Below are positions 46,745 through 54,693 of a stretch of 64,000 nucleotides of DNA, piece by piece; position 1 is the stretch's first letter; every line of letters starts with the position of its first letter. The position numbers were made by a program, and so were the translations under genes. A model generated the notes under the pieces. The model was given only the letters and a program-made list of their open reading frames with translations, searched no databases and was not told the origin of the DNA. The stretch lies in the NCBI GenBank assembly GCA_013298695.1, contig JAAFIS010000006.1, forward strand, positions 1 to 64,000, written 5' to 3'. This DNA is from Betaproteobacteria bacterium. Its GTDB lineage: Bacteria; Pseudomonadota; Gammaproteobacteria; Burkholderiales; Casimicrobiaceae.

Positions 46745-47122
46745 CTAGTACGCTGGAGGAAGCGCTTTCGTTTGGCGCAAGCCGATCGAGTTGCCGAAGG
46801 GGTCAATCAACATACACACGCGTTCGCCAAAGTCGGTAACGCGCGGACCGCGATGTAGCGTTGCTCCCTTCACGATCATAGATTCGAGCACGCTGTCGAG
46901 ATCATCCACCGACCAGTAGCTTGTCGTGCCGCCAATCCCGCCCGGGCTTTTTGCATCTGCGGGATGGAAGCCGATCAGCAATTCCGGCACGCGAATGAAC
47001 GCATATCTAGGGTTTTCGTATTCGATGTTGGCGTGCACGATGTTGAACAGATCGGCATACCAGCGCGCAGCGGCGTCGATGTCGCCGACGAAGAAAACTA
47101 CGGATTCAATCGATCTGATCAT
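46745..47122 (-). CDS. VOC-superfamily (glyoxalase-like) protein
   Basis: A 125-aa vicinal-oxygen-chelate protein with two babbab modules: MIRSIESVVFFVGDIDAAARWYADLF at the start and DPFGNSIGLRQ at the end, both standard for glyoxalase/bleomycin-resistance-like domains. I use ATG 47122; an upstream TTG at 47149 is possible but unlikely. The residues at the usual metal positions are not all clear, so the catalytic activity is unknown. It stands alone between the DUF1232 gene (convergent) and repeat pair F. Confidence 0.82.
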   Translation of the reverse strand: MIRSIESVVFFVGDIDAAARWYADLFNIVHANIEYENPRYAFIRVPELLIGFHPADAKSPGGIGGTTSYWSVDDLDSVLESMIVKGATLHRGPRVTDFGERVCMLIDPFGNSIGLRQTKALPPAY

Positions 47123-47169
47123 TGCGCGTTCTTTTAAGGCGCCAACCAAGTTACAACTTTTTTGTAAAC

Positions 47170-47252
47170 CCGCTGTTTTGTTGGGCGATTATCCGTAAGA
47201 ATTATCTATACAACGTCCCAATTAAATCCACTATAGCCCAATAAATCAGGCT
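47170..47252. repeat. Palindrome pair, degenerate copy F
   Basis: Only the inner arms are well kept: GTTGGGC at 47180-47186 and GCCCAAT at 47236-47242. The centres are 66 bp apart instead of 67. The element lies between the VOC gene start and the MBL-fold hydrolase stop (20 bp away). An extra GTCCCAATT occurs in the spacer at about 47215. Confidence 0.6.
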
Positions 47253-47271
47253 TTTTTACGGCATTTTTTGT

Positions 47272-48390
47272 TTAAAGCTTACGTGTCTCGCCGTTGTGAA
47301 AAACCACGAATTTCGATGGATCAACGCCATATTTCTTGAGCGCGATCGCAAGGTCTTTAGGCGGCAAATCAAGCGCTTCATCAGTCAACATCCAAGTGCC
47401 CCAGTGCACGCCAAGCGCTTGCCGAGCGCCAAGGTCTTGCATGATCTGTACGCTCTCGTCAGGATTGCAATGTTGCGCTTTCATGAACCAGCGCGGTTCA
47501 TACGCGCCAATCGGAATCGCGGCCCAATCGAAGCCGCCGGGAAATTTCGCGCCGATGTCTTTGAAGTCTTGGCTGTAGCCCGTGTCGCCGGTGTAGATGA
47601 AGCGCCATGGTTCGACAAGCGCCGCTCCTGAGCTTGTCGAAGGATCACCACGAGAATCGAGCGACGCCTCCACCACAAAACCACCCCAGAGCGAGCGATT
47701 GGTGTCAGTCAAACTGCGTTTGCTCCAGTGCTGCGCGGGCACGAAGGTGTAGGTGATGGCACCCACACGGGCCACGTCCCACCAGTCGAGTTCACGCACG
47801 TTATCAACGCCCAACTCATCAAACCACAGCTTCAATCCGAGCGGCACAAAATACTGCGCTTTCGGGAAGCGCTGCTTGAAAACTTTGATCGTGCCGAGAT
47901 CTAGATGGTCGTAATGGTTGTGCGAAATCAGCACAACATCAATCTCAGGCAACTCGTCCGGCGTCATCATGAACGGCACGGCACGCTTCGGCCCCGCGAA
48001 TTGCACCGGTGCTGTGCGCTCTGAAAACACTGGGTCAGTAATGACGTTGACGCCATTGGTTTGCAGCAAAACAGTGGCATGACCGAGCCAGGTGATGGTG
48101 CGTTCGCTGCGATTGTTTTTGAGAAACGCCACATCAGGTTTCACACTCGGCAACAGCGTTTGCCAGCCGCCCTCTGGCGCTTTCGCGACCGTGTTTTCTG
48201 TGAGCCGCTCCCACTGCCATTTCCAGAAACTTTGATTGGTTTCATGCGGATAGTTGTTGCGGAAACCTTCAGGCGTGTGATGCGGTTTGGCGGCGTTGTA
48301 ATTGGCGTTCACACTTTGGCTCAGATTAAACGCGGCAGCACCGATACTCACGATGCTGACTAACGCAACGGTTTTAGCGAAAAACTTCAT
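47272..48390 (-). CDS. MBL-fold metallohydrolase (UlaG / NAPE-PLD-like), exported
   Basis: A 372-aa metallo-beta-lactamase-fold hydrolase. I start at 48390 (MKFFAKTVALVS), which gives a signal or anchor helix (about 1-22). Metal ligands are present as H157-x-H159-x-D161-H162 (SHNHYDHLD), with TGDTGY and the family C-terminal PIGAYEPRWFM...HCNPDE and LGVHWGTW motifs. This subgroup is related to N-acyl-phosphatidylethanolamine phospholipase D. Residues ~243-262 (SLDSRGDPSTSSGAALVEPW) have no place in the family and are encoded by a dispersed palindromic repeat (47598-47665) inserted in frame before the FIYTGDTGY strand. The insertion lies in a surface loop, so activity may survive. Confidence 0.88.
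   Translation of the reverse strand: MKFFAKTVALVSIVSIGAAAFNLSQSVNANYNAAKPHHTPEGFRNNYPHETNQSFWKWQWERLTENTVAKAPEGGWQTLLPSVKPDVAFLKNNRSERTITWLGHATVLLQTNGVNVITDPVFSERTAPVQFAGPKRAVPFMMTPDELPEIDVVLISHNHYDHLDLGTIKVFKQRFPKAQYFVPLGLKLWFDELGVDNVRELDWWDVARVGAITYTFVPAQHWSKRSLTDTNRSLWGGFVVEASLDSRGDPSTSSGAALVEPWRFIYTGDTGYSQDFKDIGAKFPGGFDWAAIPIGAYEPRWFMKAQHCNPDESVQIMQDLGARQALGVHWGTWMLTDEALDLPPKDLAIALKKYGVDPSKFVVFHNGETRKL
47598..47665. repeat. Palindromic repeat inserted in frame in the MBL-fold gene
   Basis: Perfect 10-bp inverted arms TTCGACAAGC (47611-47620) and GCTTGTCGAA (47632-47641), followed by GGATCACCACGA, match the repeat family of the 4638-5070 element (CTGAGCTTGTCGAAGGATCA at about 4910). On the coding strand it reads STSSG, as commonly seen when this repeat is translated. 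The outer boundaries are estimated from where the protein rejoins the family. Confidence 0.8.
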
Positions 48391-48456
48391 TGACGAAACA
48401 TAGCATCGAATCATTGCGATTCAATGCGGGACTGCGGTCACCTTCGGGCGATTTTG

Positions 48457-48909
48457 CTAGGCCAATTTTGCTTTGACTTTCGCCGATACCGCTTGCATGT
48501 CTGCTTTACCTGCAAGTTTCGGTTTGATGATCGCCATGATTTTGCCCATTGCGGCGTTGCCAGTCACGCCGGTTGCGGCAACTTCGGCCACGGCTGCGCT
48601 GAGCACCGCGTCAACTTCGGCATCACTCATTTGCGCAGGCATGTACGCCGCGAGCACCTTGAGTTCCGATTCTTCTTTTTCGACGAGATCGGGGCGATTG
48701 CCAGTCGTGAACTGCGCAATCGACTCGCGGCGTTGTTTTATCGATTTCTCGACGATGGCGACGATATCGGCATCGGTGAGCACGATGCGCTCATCGACTT
48801 CGCGTTGCTTTAGTGCTGCGAGGAGCATACGAATAGTGCCCAGCTTGCCGCTGTCGCCCGCTTTCATCGCGGTTTTCATATCGTTGGTGATGGTGTCTTT
48901 TAAGCTCAT
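48457..48909 (-). CDS. YqeY / GatB-tail domain protein
   Basis: A 150-aa, all-helical YqeY protein related to the tail domain of the GatB subunit of tRNA amidotransferase. It starts MSLKDTITNDMKTAMKAGD and contains TIRMLLAALKQREVDERI and the family end MGKIMAIIKPKLAGKADMQAVSAKVKAKL. It may bind tRNA, but the family function is unproven. It lies downstream of rpsU on the same strand, a pairing seen across proteobacteria (rpsU-yqeY-dnaG-rpoD). Here dnaG and rpoD do not follow, and a different gene does. Confidence 0.93.
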   Translation of the reverse strand: MSLKDTITNDMKTAMKAGDSGKLGTIRMLLAALKQREVDERIVLTDADIVAIVEKSIKQRRESIAQFTTGNRPDLVEKEESELKVLAAYMPAQMSDAEVDAVLSAAVAEVAATGVTGNAAMGKIMAIIKPKLAGKADMQAVSAKVKAKLA

Positions 48910-48946
48910 TTTTTAGCCTCGTTACGCAAACGTTTCTTTAGCGGAC

Positions 48947-49042
48947 TTCAGCCCGGTAAACGCCGGGGCGATGTGTCTATTCTGCGGCGCTTTCCCATGC
49001 ATTGATGTTTGCATGAACGGGTTCCGGCCTCCGCTCGGATGA
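48947..49042. repeat. Degenerate REP-like doublet, rpsU/yqeY
   Basis: Right arm GGTTCCGGCCTCCGCTCGGA, ending GATGAC at about 49042, and a decayed left arm (CTTCAGCCCGGTAAACGCCG, from 48947) resemble the GTCATCCCGGC class seen at 20977. The mismatches make this the most worn copy. Confidence 0.55.
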
Positions 49043-49046
49043 CGCC

Positions 49047-49075
49047 ACAAACAAAAACGGCTCCCAGAGGAGCCG
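49047..49075 (-). terminator. Rho-independent terminator after rpsU
   Basis: Read on the minus strand, a 7-bp GC-rich stem CGGCTCC-TCTG-GGAGCCG (49058-49075) is followed by TTTTTGTTTG. It begins about 50 bp past the rpsU stop, so yqeY may be transcribed separately or by readthrough. Confidence 0.85.
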
Positions 49076-49125
49076 CATCGTTTCTACCCAACAAAACTAA
49101 TCCTTAGCTTCGGTGGCCAAGCTTT

Positions 49126-49335
49126 CTAGTAAAGCTTCGGTGGAAGTTGCATGCTGCGAATACGCTTGTAGTGGCGTTTGCAGGCTGCAGCGTGTTTACG
49201 CTTGCGCTCGGTGGTTGGCTTTTCATAAGCCTCACGCGCACGGAGTTCGGTCAAAAGACCTGTTTTTTCGATGGTGCGCTTAAAGCGACGCATCGCTGCT
49301 TCAAAGGGTTCGTTTTCGCGGACTTTGATAATCAT
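49126..49335 (-). CDS. rpsU: 30S ribosomal protein S21
   Basis: A 69-aa, very basic protein of the 30S subunit that aids translation initiation near the anti-Shine-Dalgarno end of 16S rRNA. The sequence [20 protein letters not shown] and the end [17 protein letters not shown] match S21 of betaproteobacteria over the whole length. The start at 49335 is set by family length; longer in-frame reading upstream is not coding. It diverges from tsaD with about 90 bp between starts and is followed by a strong terminator. Confidence 0.97.
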   Translation of the reverse strand: MIIKVRENEPFEAAMRRFKRTIEKTGLLTELRAREAYEKPTTERKRKHAAACKRHYKRIRSMQLPPKLY

Positions 49336-49424
49336 GGGTGTTCGTGCTTTGCCTAGGATCGTATGTGAGCGCCACAGCTCAATTGCATACATATTTGCTG
49401 AGTAGCCCGATAATATAGCCCGAA

Positions 49425-50531
49425 ATGAAAGACTTTTCAACCACCCGCTCGGGATTAGTGCTCGGCATCGAGTCATCCTGCGATGAGACCGGTATCGCCC
49501 TGTTTAATGGGCGAATAGGGGTAATAGTTGCGGAATCCCTTCACTCACAAATATTACTCCACGCCCCATTCGGTGGGGTTGTGCCCGAATTAGCCGGTCG
49601 GGATCACATTAAATATGGCCTGCGTTTGATCGATTCGACGCTCAAAAGCGCTGGAATCTCGGGCAATGAAATCGAAGCGGTCGCTTACACCCAAGGCCCC
49701 GGCCTTGCTGGCGCGCTGCTCGTGGGCGCACAGCTCGCAGCAGCGCTCGCCTACGCGTGGGGAAAGCCAACGATTCCCGTGCATCACATGGAGGGGCATT
49801 TGCTATCGCCCATGCTCGCTGATCCTGCGCCTGCGTTTCCATTCATTGCACTGCTGGTGTCAGGCGGCCATACGCAGCTCATGCGCGTTGACGGCGTTGG
49901 GCGTTATGGGTTGCTCGGCGACACGATCGATGACGCCGCAGGCGAGGCCTTCGATAAATCCGCGAAATTGATTGGGCTTCCGTATCCGGGCGGCGCGTTG
50001 CTGTCGCGCCTCGCGGCAAACGGCGAGGAAACATCGTTTGCAATTCCTCGCCCCCTATTGCACTCCGGCGATTTGAATTTCAGCTTCGCGGGGCTCAAAA
50101 CTGCAGTGGCCAACGAAGTGCGTCATCTCACCGGCACCGCACTTCCCGCACGCGGCGCGATTTCAGCGCCGCAACCCATTCTGCCCGACGATCATCCGCG
50201 GCGCGCCGACCTGGCTGCAAGTATTCAAGCGGCGATTGTTGATTGCCTCGTCGCGAAATCAGTCGCCGCGCTCAAGCGAACGGGGTTGCAGCGGATCGTC
50301 GTCGCCGGCGGTGTGGGTGCCAATCAAAAGTTGCGCGAATCGCTCAATCGCGCCGCAGAAAAAGTCGGTGCGACGGTGTTTTATCCACCTGTCGCGTTGT
50401 GCACTGACAACGGCGCAATGATCGCGCACGTGGGCGCGCTGCGTTTTGCAGAAGCTAAGCTCGATTACTCAGTCAACGTCAAGCCGCGTTGGGATCTAGC
50501 GGAGTTACGCGCGCCTACGCCCTGCGCTTGA
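49425..50531 (+). CDS. tsaD: tRNA N6-threonylcarbamoyladenosine transferase
   Basis: Catalytic subunit (with TsaB/TsaE) that transfers the threonylcarbamoyl group to A37 of ANN-decoding tRNAs. It shows the ASKHA-fold motifs [44 protein letters not shown] (metal His pair), [11 protein letters not shown] and [10 protein letters not shown]. The 368-aa length is normal. No clear Shine-Dalgarno precedes ATG 49425; a GTG at 49458 would also keep the conserved start, so the first ~11 residues are uncertain. The 3' end overlaps the convergent plsY gene by 17 bp. Codons 24-52 carry a weak palindrome pair (copy K) and use AT-rich codons. Confidence 0.96.
   Translation: MKDFSTTRSGLVLGIESSCDETGIALFNGRIGVIVAESLHSQILLHAPFGGVVPELAGRDHIKYGLRLIDSTLKSAGISGNEIEAVAYTQGPGLAGALLVGAQLAAALAYAWGKPTIPVHHMEGHLLSPMLADPAPAFPFIALLVSGGHTQLMRVDGVGRYGLLGDTIDDAAGEAFDKSAKLIGLPYPGGALLSRLAANGEETSFAIPRPLLHSGDLNFSFAGLKTAVANEVRHLTGTALPARGAISAPQPILPDDHPRRADLAASIQAAIVDCLVAKSVAALKRTGLQRIVVAGGVGANQKLRESLNRAAEKVGATVFYPPVALCTDNGAMIAHVGALRFAEAKLDYSVNVKPRWDLAELRAPTPCA
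49496..49579. repeat. Possible palindrome pair inside tsaD (copy K)
   Basis: GCCC-TGTTTAAT-GGGC (49497-49512) and CCCCA-TTCGG-TGGGG (49564-49578) have centres about 67 bp apart with a 50-bp AT-rich spacer. Both depart from the GCCCAAT consensus and encode conserved TsaD residues, so this could be chance. Confidence 0.35.
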
Positions 50532-51129
50532 ACGCGGCCTCTTCGCCGGAAATCAATCGCTGCAGATTCGCTTTGTGTCGCCAAACGAGCAACGCCATCA
50601 TCGCAACGGTTGCCCAAAAAATTGGCGTAACGCCAAAGAAAAAATAACCTGCAATCGGCGCTGCCGCACTAGCGACCAGTGCAGACAGCGATGAGACACG
50701 ACTCACCGCAAACACCATCGCCCACACGATTGAAAGAACAAGGCCGATGCGCCAATCGAGCGCCCAAAGCACGCCCGCTGCGGTGGCCACACCCTTGCCA
50801 CCCTTGAATCCGAAAAACAGCGGAAACAAATGCCCGAGGAACACAGCGATGGCAACGCACGCGATACCGATCACTGTGATGCCCACGCTCGCCGCGAAAT
50901 GTTTTGCGAGAAGCACGGCGATCACGCCTTTGAGAATGTCACCGAGCAGCGTGAAGATCGCTGCTTTTTTGCTGCCGCTGCGCAACACGTTTGTTGCGCC
51001 GGGATTGCCGCTGCCGTAGCTTTTTGGATCGGCAAGTCCCATTGCTTTGCTCACGATGATCGCAAACGAGAGCGAGCCGAGCAGATAGGCGAGGACGGTG
51101 GCGACGATGTCAGCGGCTGTCATAACCAC
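50515..51129 (-). CDS. plsY: Glycerol-3-phosphate acyltransferase PlsY (acyl-phosphate dependent)
   Basis: Integral membrane enzyme that acylates glycerol 3-phosphate with acyl-phosphate, an alternative first step of phospholipid synthesis to PlsB (at 23.5 kb). The three conserved motifs are present: [34 protein letters not shown] and a C-terminal [17 protein letters not shown]. About five membrane segments are expected in 204 aa. The gene lies next to tsaD (convergent, 17-bp overlap) and diverges from folB, an arrangement common in betaproteobacteria. Having both PlsB and PlsY is usual in proteobacteria. Confidence 0.96.
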   Translation of the reverse strand: MVMTAADIVATVLAYLLGSLSFAIIVSKAMGLADPKSYGSGNPGATNVLRSGSKKAAIFTLLGDILKGVIAVLLAKHFAASVGITVIGIACVAIAVFLGHLFPLFFGFKGGKGVATAAGVLWALDWRIGLVLSIVWAMVFAVSRVSSLSALVASAAAPIAGYFFFGVTPIFWATVAMMALLVWRHKANLQRLISGEEAAFKRRA

Positions 51130-51298
51130 GATTGGAAATCATCTGAGCTCAAATGGGAAGTCTGATTCAACGCGGAGGCAAGCGCAGGACGTTTAGCGCT
51201 AGATTCCGTCGTCGCGGCGCAACACAAAACTGTGTTGAAATGCCGCTCTCCGACGCGCACCCGCGTTGCCTTTCGCTTGCCGCCTGACGCTCAAAACC

Positions 51299-51655
51299 AT
51301 GGACCTCGTCTTTATTAAAGCCCTCAAATGCCAAACCATCCTTGGCGTCTATGACTGGGAGCGGGTGGCGCTGCGGCCCGTTTTGATTGACTTGGAAATC
51401 GGTGCCGACCAAGAGGCTGCGTTCGTGCAGGACAACGCCGTGGGTTTGATGAATTACGACAGCATTTCGAAGCGGTTGAGTGAGCTTTTGCCAGCGCTCA
51501 CTTACAAAACCGTGGAGCGGCTGGCAGCACACGTTGCGGACGTTGTGTTGAACGAATTTCACGCACCGTACGTGAAAGTCACGATCGGCAAACCCGGTGC
51601 GATTGCGAACGCGGCGATGGTCGGCGTGACCATTGAGCGCCGCGCCGCAAAGTAA
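51299..51655 (+). CDS. folB: Dihydroneopterin aldolase
   Basis: Cleaves 7,8-dihydroneopterin to 6-hydroxymethyl-dihydropterin and glycolaldehyde in folate synthesis. The 118-aa protein starts MDLVFIKALKCQTILGVYDWER, the normal family start, so ATG 51299 is preferred over an in-frame start 33 bp upstream. The conserved LMNYDSISKRLSELL segment and the K in VKVTIGKPGAI fit the T-fold active site. It diverges from plsY and ends 10 bp from the convergent TerC gene. Together with folC (5.8 kb) it gives two of the folate pathway genes in this window. Confidence 0.94.
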   Translation: MDLVFIKALKCQTILGVYDWERVALRPVLIDLEIGADQEAAFVQDNAVGLMNYDSISKRLSELLPALTYKTVERLAAHVADVVLNEFHAPYVKVTIGKPGAIANAAMVGVTIERRAAK

Positions 51656-51665
51656 ATCTTCGCCG

Positions 51666-52355
51666 CTAAGCCCTTTTTTTCTTGATTCGCGAGCGCTGAA
51701 ACAAGCCAAGCGCAACCACTGTGGCCGCGCCGAGTAGCCCCGCCCATACGTGCGAGTCGGTCAACTTGTCGAAAAAGTCTTTGTCGATCGGGTCGGTCAC
51801 GAACATCTCGCCCGCTAAAAATCCCAGCAGCGCCGCGCCAAAAGCGATGATGATTGGGAAGCGATCCATAACCTTCATCAGCAACGTGGAGCCGAAAATG
51901 ATCAGCGGAATGCTGATAGCAAGTCCGGCGATCAAAAGAATGTTGTTGTCTTTCGCCGCTGCGGCGACCGCGATCACGTTATCGAGGCTCATCACCAAAT
52001 CCGCGATCAGGATCGTACGGATTGCCGCGCTCAATCCGTCTTTCACATCTTTGTGATCGCCATCTTCATCGTCGCCCTCAGCCATCAGCTGCACGCCGAT
52101 ATAGACCAGTAAGAACGCGCCGACGATTTTTAGATACGGCAATTGCAACAACTGCACGGCGATGAGCGTCAAAATAATCCGCATCACAATCGCGGCGGCC
52201 GATCCCCAGAACACCGCTTTTTGACGTTGAGAGTCGGGGAGTTTCCGCGCTGCCATCGCGATTACGACGGCGTTGTCGCCCGAGAGCACAATGTTTGCGA
52301 GAATGATTGAGCCGAGTGCCGCCCACCAAGCGCCTGAAAAAAGTACGAGTTCCAT
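51666..52355 (-). CDS. TerC family integral membrane protein
   Basis: A 229-aa polytopic protein with about seven membrane helices. The paired acidic motifs of the TerC family are present in the first half (ILANIVLSGDNAVVIAMAARKLP) and the second (LIADLVMSLDNVIAVAAAA). An acidic loop (EGDDEDGDHKD) lies between the halves. TerC/YjbE-type proteins are linked to metal (often Mn) export or loading of secreted metalloproteins. The specific substrate is not evident. I looked for a yybP-ykoY type manganese riboswitch upstream and saw no convincing match. Confidence 0.9.
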   Translation of the reverse strand: MELVLFSGAWWAALGSIILANIVLSGDNAVVIAMAARKLPDSQRQKAVFWGSAAAIVMRIILTLIAVQLLQLPYLKIVGAFLLVYIGVQLMAEGDDEDGDHKDVKDGLSAAIRTILIADLVMSLDNVIAVAAAAKDNNILLIAGLAISIPLIIFGSTLLMKVMDRFPIIIAFGAALLGFLAGEMFVTDPIDKDFFDKLTDSHVWAGLLGAATVVALGLFQRSRIKKKRA

Positions 52356-52497
52356 CGATTTCCTATATGTCCGCGATGCTGTATGAAGCTCGCGGACCGT
52401 AAATCACGCGACCTAGAGCGCCACGAAAGCGCCATCACAAAAACATTCTAGGGAGGCAGTCTGTCAGATCGATAGAATCACATACTTTTGCGCTACC

Positions 52498-52581
52498 GCC
52501 GCATTTAAAAAAGGCGATACGACGATTTTCGCGTTACTAGACAACGGCTGAATTAATCTGTATCGCCCATTACATTCGGGA
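52498..52581. repeat. Palindrome pair, degenerate copy H
   Basis: Palindrome 2 (52565-52581) reads GCCCATT-ACA-TTCGGGA. Exactly 67 bp to the left the sequence GCC-N12-GGC (52498-52515) is a decayed version. It lies between the TerC gene start and the ugpE stop (23 bp away). The call rests largely on spacing and position. Confidence 0.4.
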
Positions 52582-52603
52582 AGAACCGTCGATTGCTGCT
52601 GCC

Positions 52604-53461
52604 TTATTTCTCGGTATCGGTGAGCCCCTTAACGAAGCTCTTCTGCATCGCGATGATCACGAGCACCGGCGGAATGAGCGCGAGAATCGTTGTTGACATT
52701 ACGATGTGCCAATCGGTCGGCTCTGCGCCTGTGCCGATCATTTTCTTGATCGCGACGACGATTACGTCCAGCGAATTCGACGTCGTAATTAACAGCGGCC
52801 AGAGATATTGATTCCAGCCGTAGATAAACAAAATTACGAACAGCGCTGCAATGTTGGTACGCGACAGCGGCACGACGACGTCTTTGAAAAAGCGCAGCGG
52901 CCCTGCGCCATCGATCTTCGCGGCTTCAACGAGTTCATCCGGAATCGTCATGAAAAATTGTCTGAACAAGAGCGTCGCAGTCGCAGAGGCAATCAACGGC
53001 AGTGTGAGCCCGGCGTAGCTATTGATGAGCTTTAAGTCAGTGACGACCTGGTAAGTCGGCAAGATGCGCACTTCAACCGGCAACATGAGTGTGATGAAAA
53101 TCATCCAGAAAAAAATCATGCGACCTGGGAAGCGAAAAAATACAACCGCGTATGCCGAGATCAAACTCACCGCAATTTTTCCGAAGGTTACGACGAGCGC
53201 TACGATCAGCGAATTCAACAACAACGTCATCGCGGGCGGCGATAAATAGGTGCCCGCTGAGCCCTTGGAAAAAGCGGTTGAATAGTTGTCAAGAAAATGC
53301 GAGCCCGGATACATCTGCATCGGAAGTTGCGCGATGTCTTGCGGCTGTAAGGTGCTCGCGACGAACGTAATGTAGAGCGGAAACGCAGTGATAAACACGC
53401 CGATCAAGAGCACTGCGTGGGGGAGCCACTGCGTACGGCCGCCTAAGGTTTGTGCGTTCAT
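52604..53461 (-). CDS. ugpE: sn-Glycerol-3-phosphate ABC transporter permease UgpE
   Basis: Inner-membrane permease of the glycerol-3-phosphate / glycerophosphodiester importer. The 285-aa protein matches UgpE closely across its length (MIFITLMLPVEVRILPTYQV, SYAGLTLPLIASATATLLFRQFF). The EAA loop for contact with the ATPase UgpC is ELVEAAKIDGAGPLRFF. Six membrane helices are expected. It ends the ugpB-ugpA-ugpE run on the minus strand. Its start is 136 bp from the ugpA stop, a larger gap than usual, which contains a strong hairpin (53520-53559). Confidence 0.94.
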   Translation of the reverse strand: MNAQTLGGRTQWLPHAVLLIGVFITAFPLYITFVASTLQPQDIAQLPMQMYPGSHFLDNYSTAFSKGSAGTYLSPPAMTLLLNSLIVALVVTFGKIAVSLISAYAVVFFRFPGRMIFFWMIFITLMLPVEVRILPTYQVVTDLKLINSYAGLTLPLIASATATLLFRQFFMTIPDELVEAAKIDGAGPLRFFKDVVVPLSRTNIAALFVILFIYGWNQYLWPLLITTSNSLDVIVVAIKKMIGTGAEPTDWHIVMSTTILALIPPVLVIIAMQKSFVKGLTDTEK

Positions 53462-53519
53462 CTTTCCACCGCCAGCGGCGTAGCGAGCGATTCGCAGGCG
53501 AGGCGCTTGGTGCGCGCGG

Positions 53520-53559
53520 GCGCGCAGACAGCGCTTGAGTGCGGCAAGCGTCTGCGCGC
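53520..53559. other. Strong hairpin between ugpA and ugpE
   Basis: Perfect 10-bp arms GCGCGCAGAC (53520-53529) and GTCTGCGCGC (53550-53559), with further GCTT/AAGC pairing inside after a 3-nt bulge. No T-run follows on the minus strand, so it is more likely an mRNA-stability or attenuating structure than a terminator. The surrounding 136 bp are GC-rich and hold no gene. Confidence 0.6.
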
Positions 53560-53597
53560 ATCAAGCAACGAAGCATCCGAGTCGCGCAGTAGTCGCA

Positions 53598-54479
53598 TTA
53601 GTAATGAACCTTTTTCTCGACGTAGCGAAACTGAATCGCCGTCAATAGAATCACAATCGCCATCAAGATCACGCTTTGCGCCGAAGAGGTGCCGAGATTA
53701 AGCGCCACCACGCCGTCGTAATACACCTTGTAGACAAGCACTTCGGTGGCTTTTGCGGGGCCGCCACTGGTTACGGCGTCAATGATGCCGAAGGTATCGA
53801 AAAACGCGTAAACAATGTTCACCACGAGCAAGAAGAACGTGGTCGGCGAGAGCAGTGGAAAAACAATCGTACGGAATTTGCGCCACTCGCCCGCGCCATC
53901 AATCGATGCCGCCTCTAACAACGCTTTTGGAATGGATTGCAAACCCGCGAGGAAGAACAAAAAGTTATAGCTAATCTGCTTCCACGCGGCGGCCATCACC
54001 ACCAAAATCATCGCGTCGTTGCCATCGAGTTTCGGATTCCAATCAATGCCCATTTTTTTGAGCCAATATGCAACGATGCCCACCGATGGATTAAACATGA
54101 AAAGCCACAACACACCAGCAACCGCGGGCGCGATCGCGTAAGGAAGCACCAGCACTGTGCGATAGAAGGTGGCACCTCGCACGATCCTCTCAGCCATCAC
54201 CGCAAACAACAGCGCAGGCACCAGTGCGCAAAACGCAACTGCGCCCGAAAAAATCAAGGTGCGCCAAAAGGTTTTCAGGTATTCAGCGTCAGCAAAGAGT
54301 TCTTTGAAATTGGCGAGTCCGACGAAGGTTTTAGACAAACCAAACGCATCCTGCTCCATCACCGACATTTGAATCGCCTGACCCGCGGGCCAAAAGAAAA
54401 AAACGAGCGTTACTGCGAGCTGCGGTGCAAGCAACAAATACGGCAGCAGTTTGTTATTGAAGGTAACGCGGCGATCCAT
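53598..54479 (-). CDS. ugpA: sn-Glycerol-3-phosphate ABC transporter permease UgpA
   Basis: Second permease of the Ugp importer. I start at 54479 ([16 protein letters not shown]), giving 293 aa as in the family; upstream in-frame starts add 32 residues encoded by repeat-like sequence. Typical features: [23 protein letters not shown] near the start, [21 protein letters not shown] in the middle and an EAA loop [15 protein letters not shown]. The end [12 protein letters not shown] is usual for UgpA. Around the start codon I see no good ribosome-binding sequence. It is preceded by ugpB after about 214 bp, which include a terminator-like hairpin. Confidence 0.94.
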   Translation of the reverse strand: MDRRVTFNNKLLPYLLLAPQLAVTLVFFFWPAGQAIQMSVMEQDAFGLSKTFVGLANFKELFADAEYLKTFWRTLIFSGAVAFCALVPALLFAVMAERIVRGATFYRTVLVLPYAIAPAVAGVLWLFMFNPSVGIVAYWLKKMGIDWNPKLDGNDAMILVVMAAAWKQISYNFLFFLAGLQSIPKALLEAASIDGAGEWRKFRTIVFPLLSPTTFFLLVVNIVYAFFDTFGIIDAVTSGGPAKATEVLVYKVYYDGVVALNLGTSSAQSVILMAIVILLTAIQFRYVEKKVHY

Positions 54480-54641
54480 AAATTCAAGGACAAATGACCA
54501 ATGACGTGCGATGTATGACGTATTCCGAAATGGCGCGTTTTCCGGCTGCCGTTCGTGGTGAACTGGTCGAGCCACGAATAGCGTGCTGAAAATTAAGCGC
54601 TAGGTTTAGTGTAGCCATTGAAAGCTGCGGCGTCACTACAT

Positions 54642-54673
54642 CGCAAAAGAAAAAGGGCGCATCAAGCGCCCTT
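54642..54673 (-). terminator. Terminator-like hairpin after ugpB
   Basis: On the minus strand the stem AAGGGCGC-TTGAT-GCGCCCTT (54653-54673) is followed by TTTTCTTTTGC. It lies about 20 bp past the ugpB stop. In binding-protein transporters this kind of hairpin often reduces permease expression relative to the binding protein. Confidence 0.85.
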
Positions 54674-54693
54674 TGTTTCTTCGCACACCAGAG

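Noticed and set aside
52356-52600. Manganese (yybP-ykoY) riboswitch before the TerC gene
   Set aside because: I could not find the conserved bases of that riboswitch. The only structures there are short and irregular.
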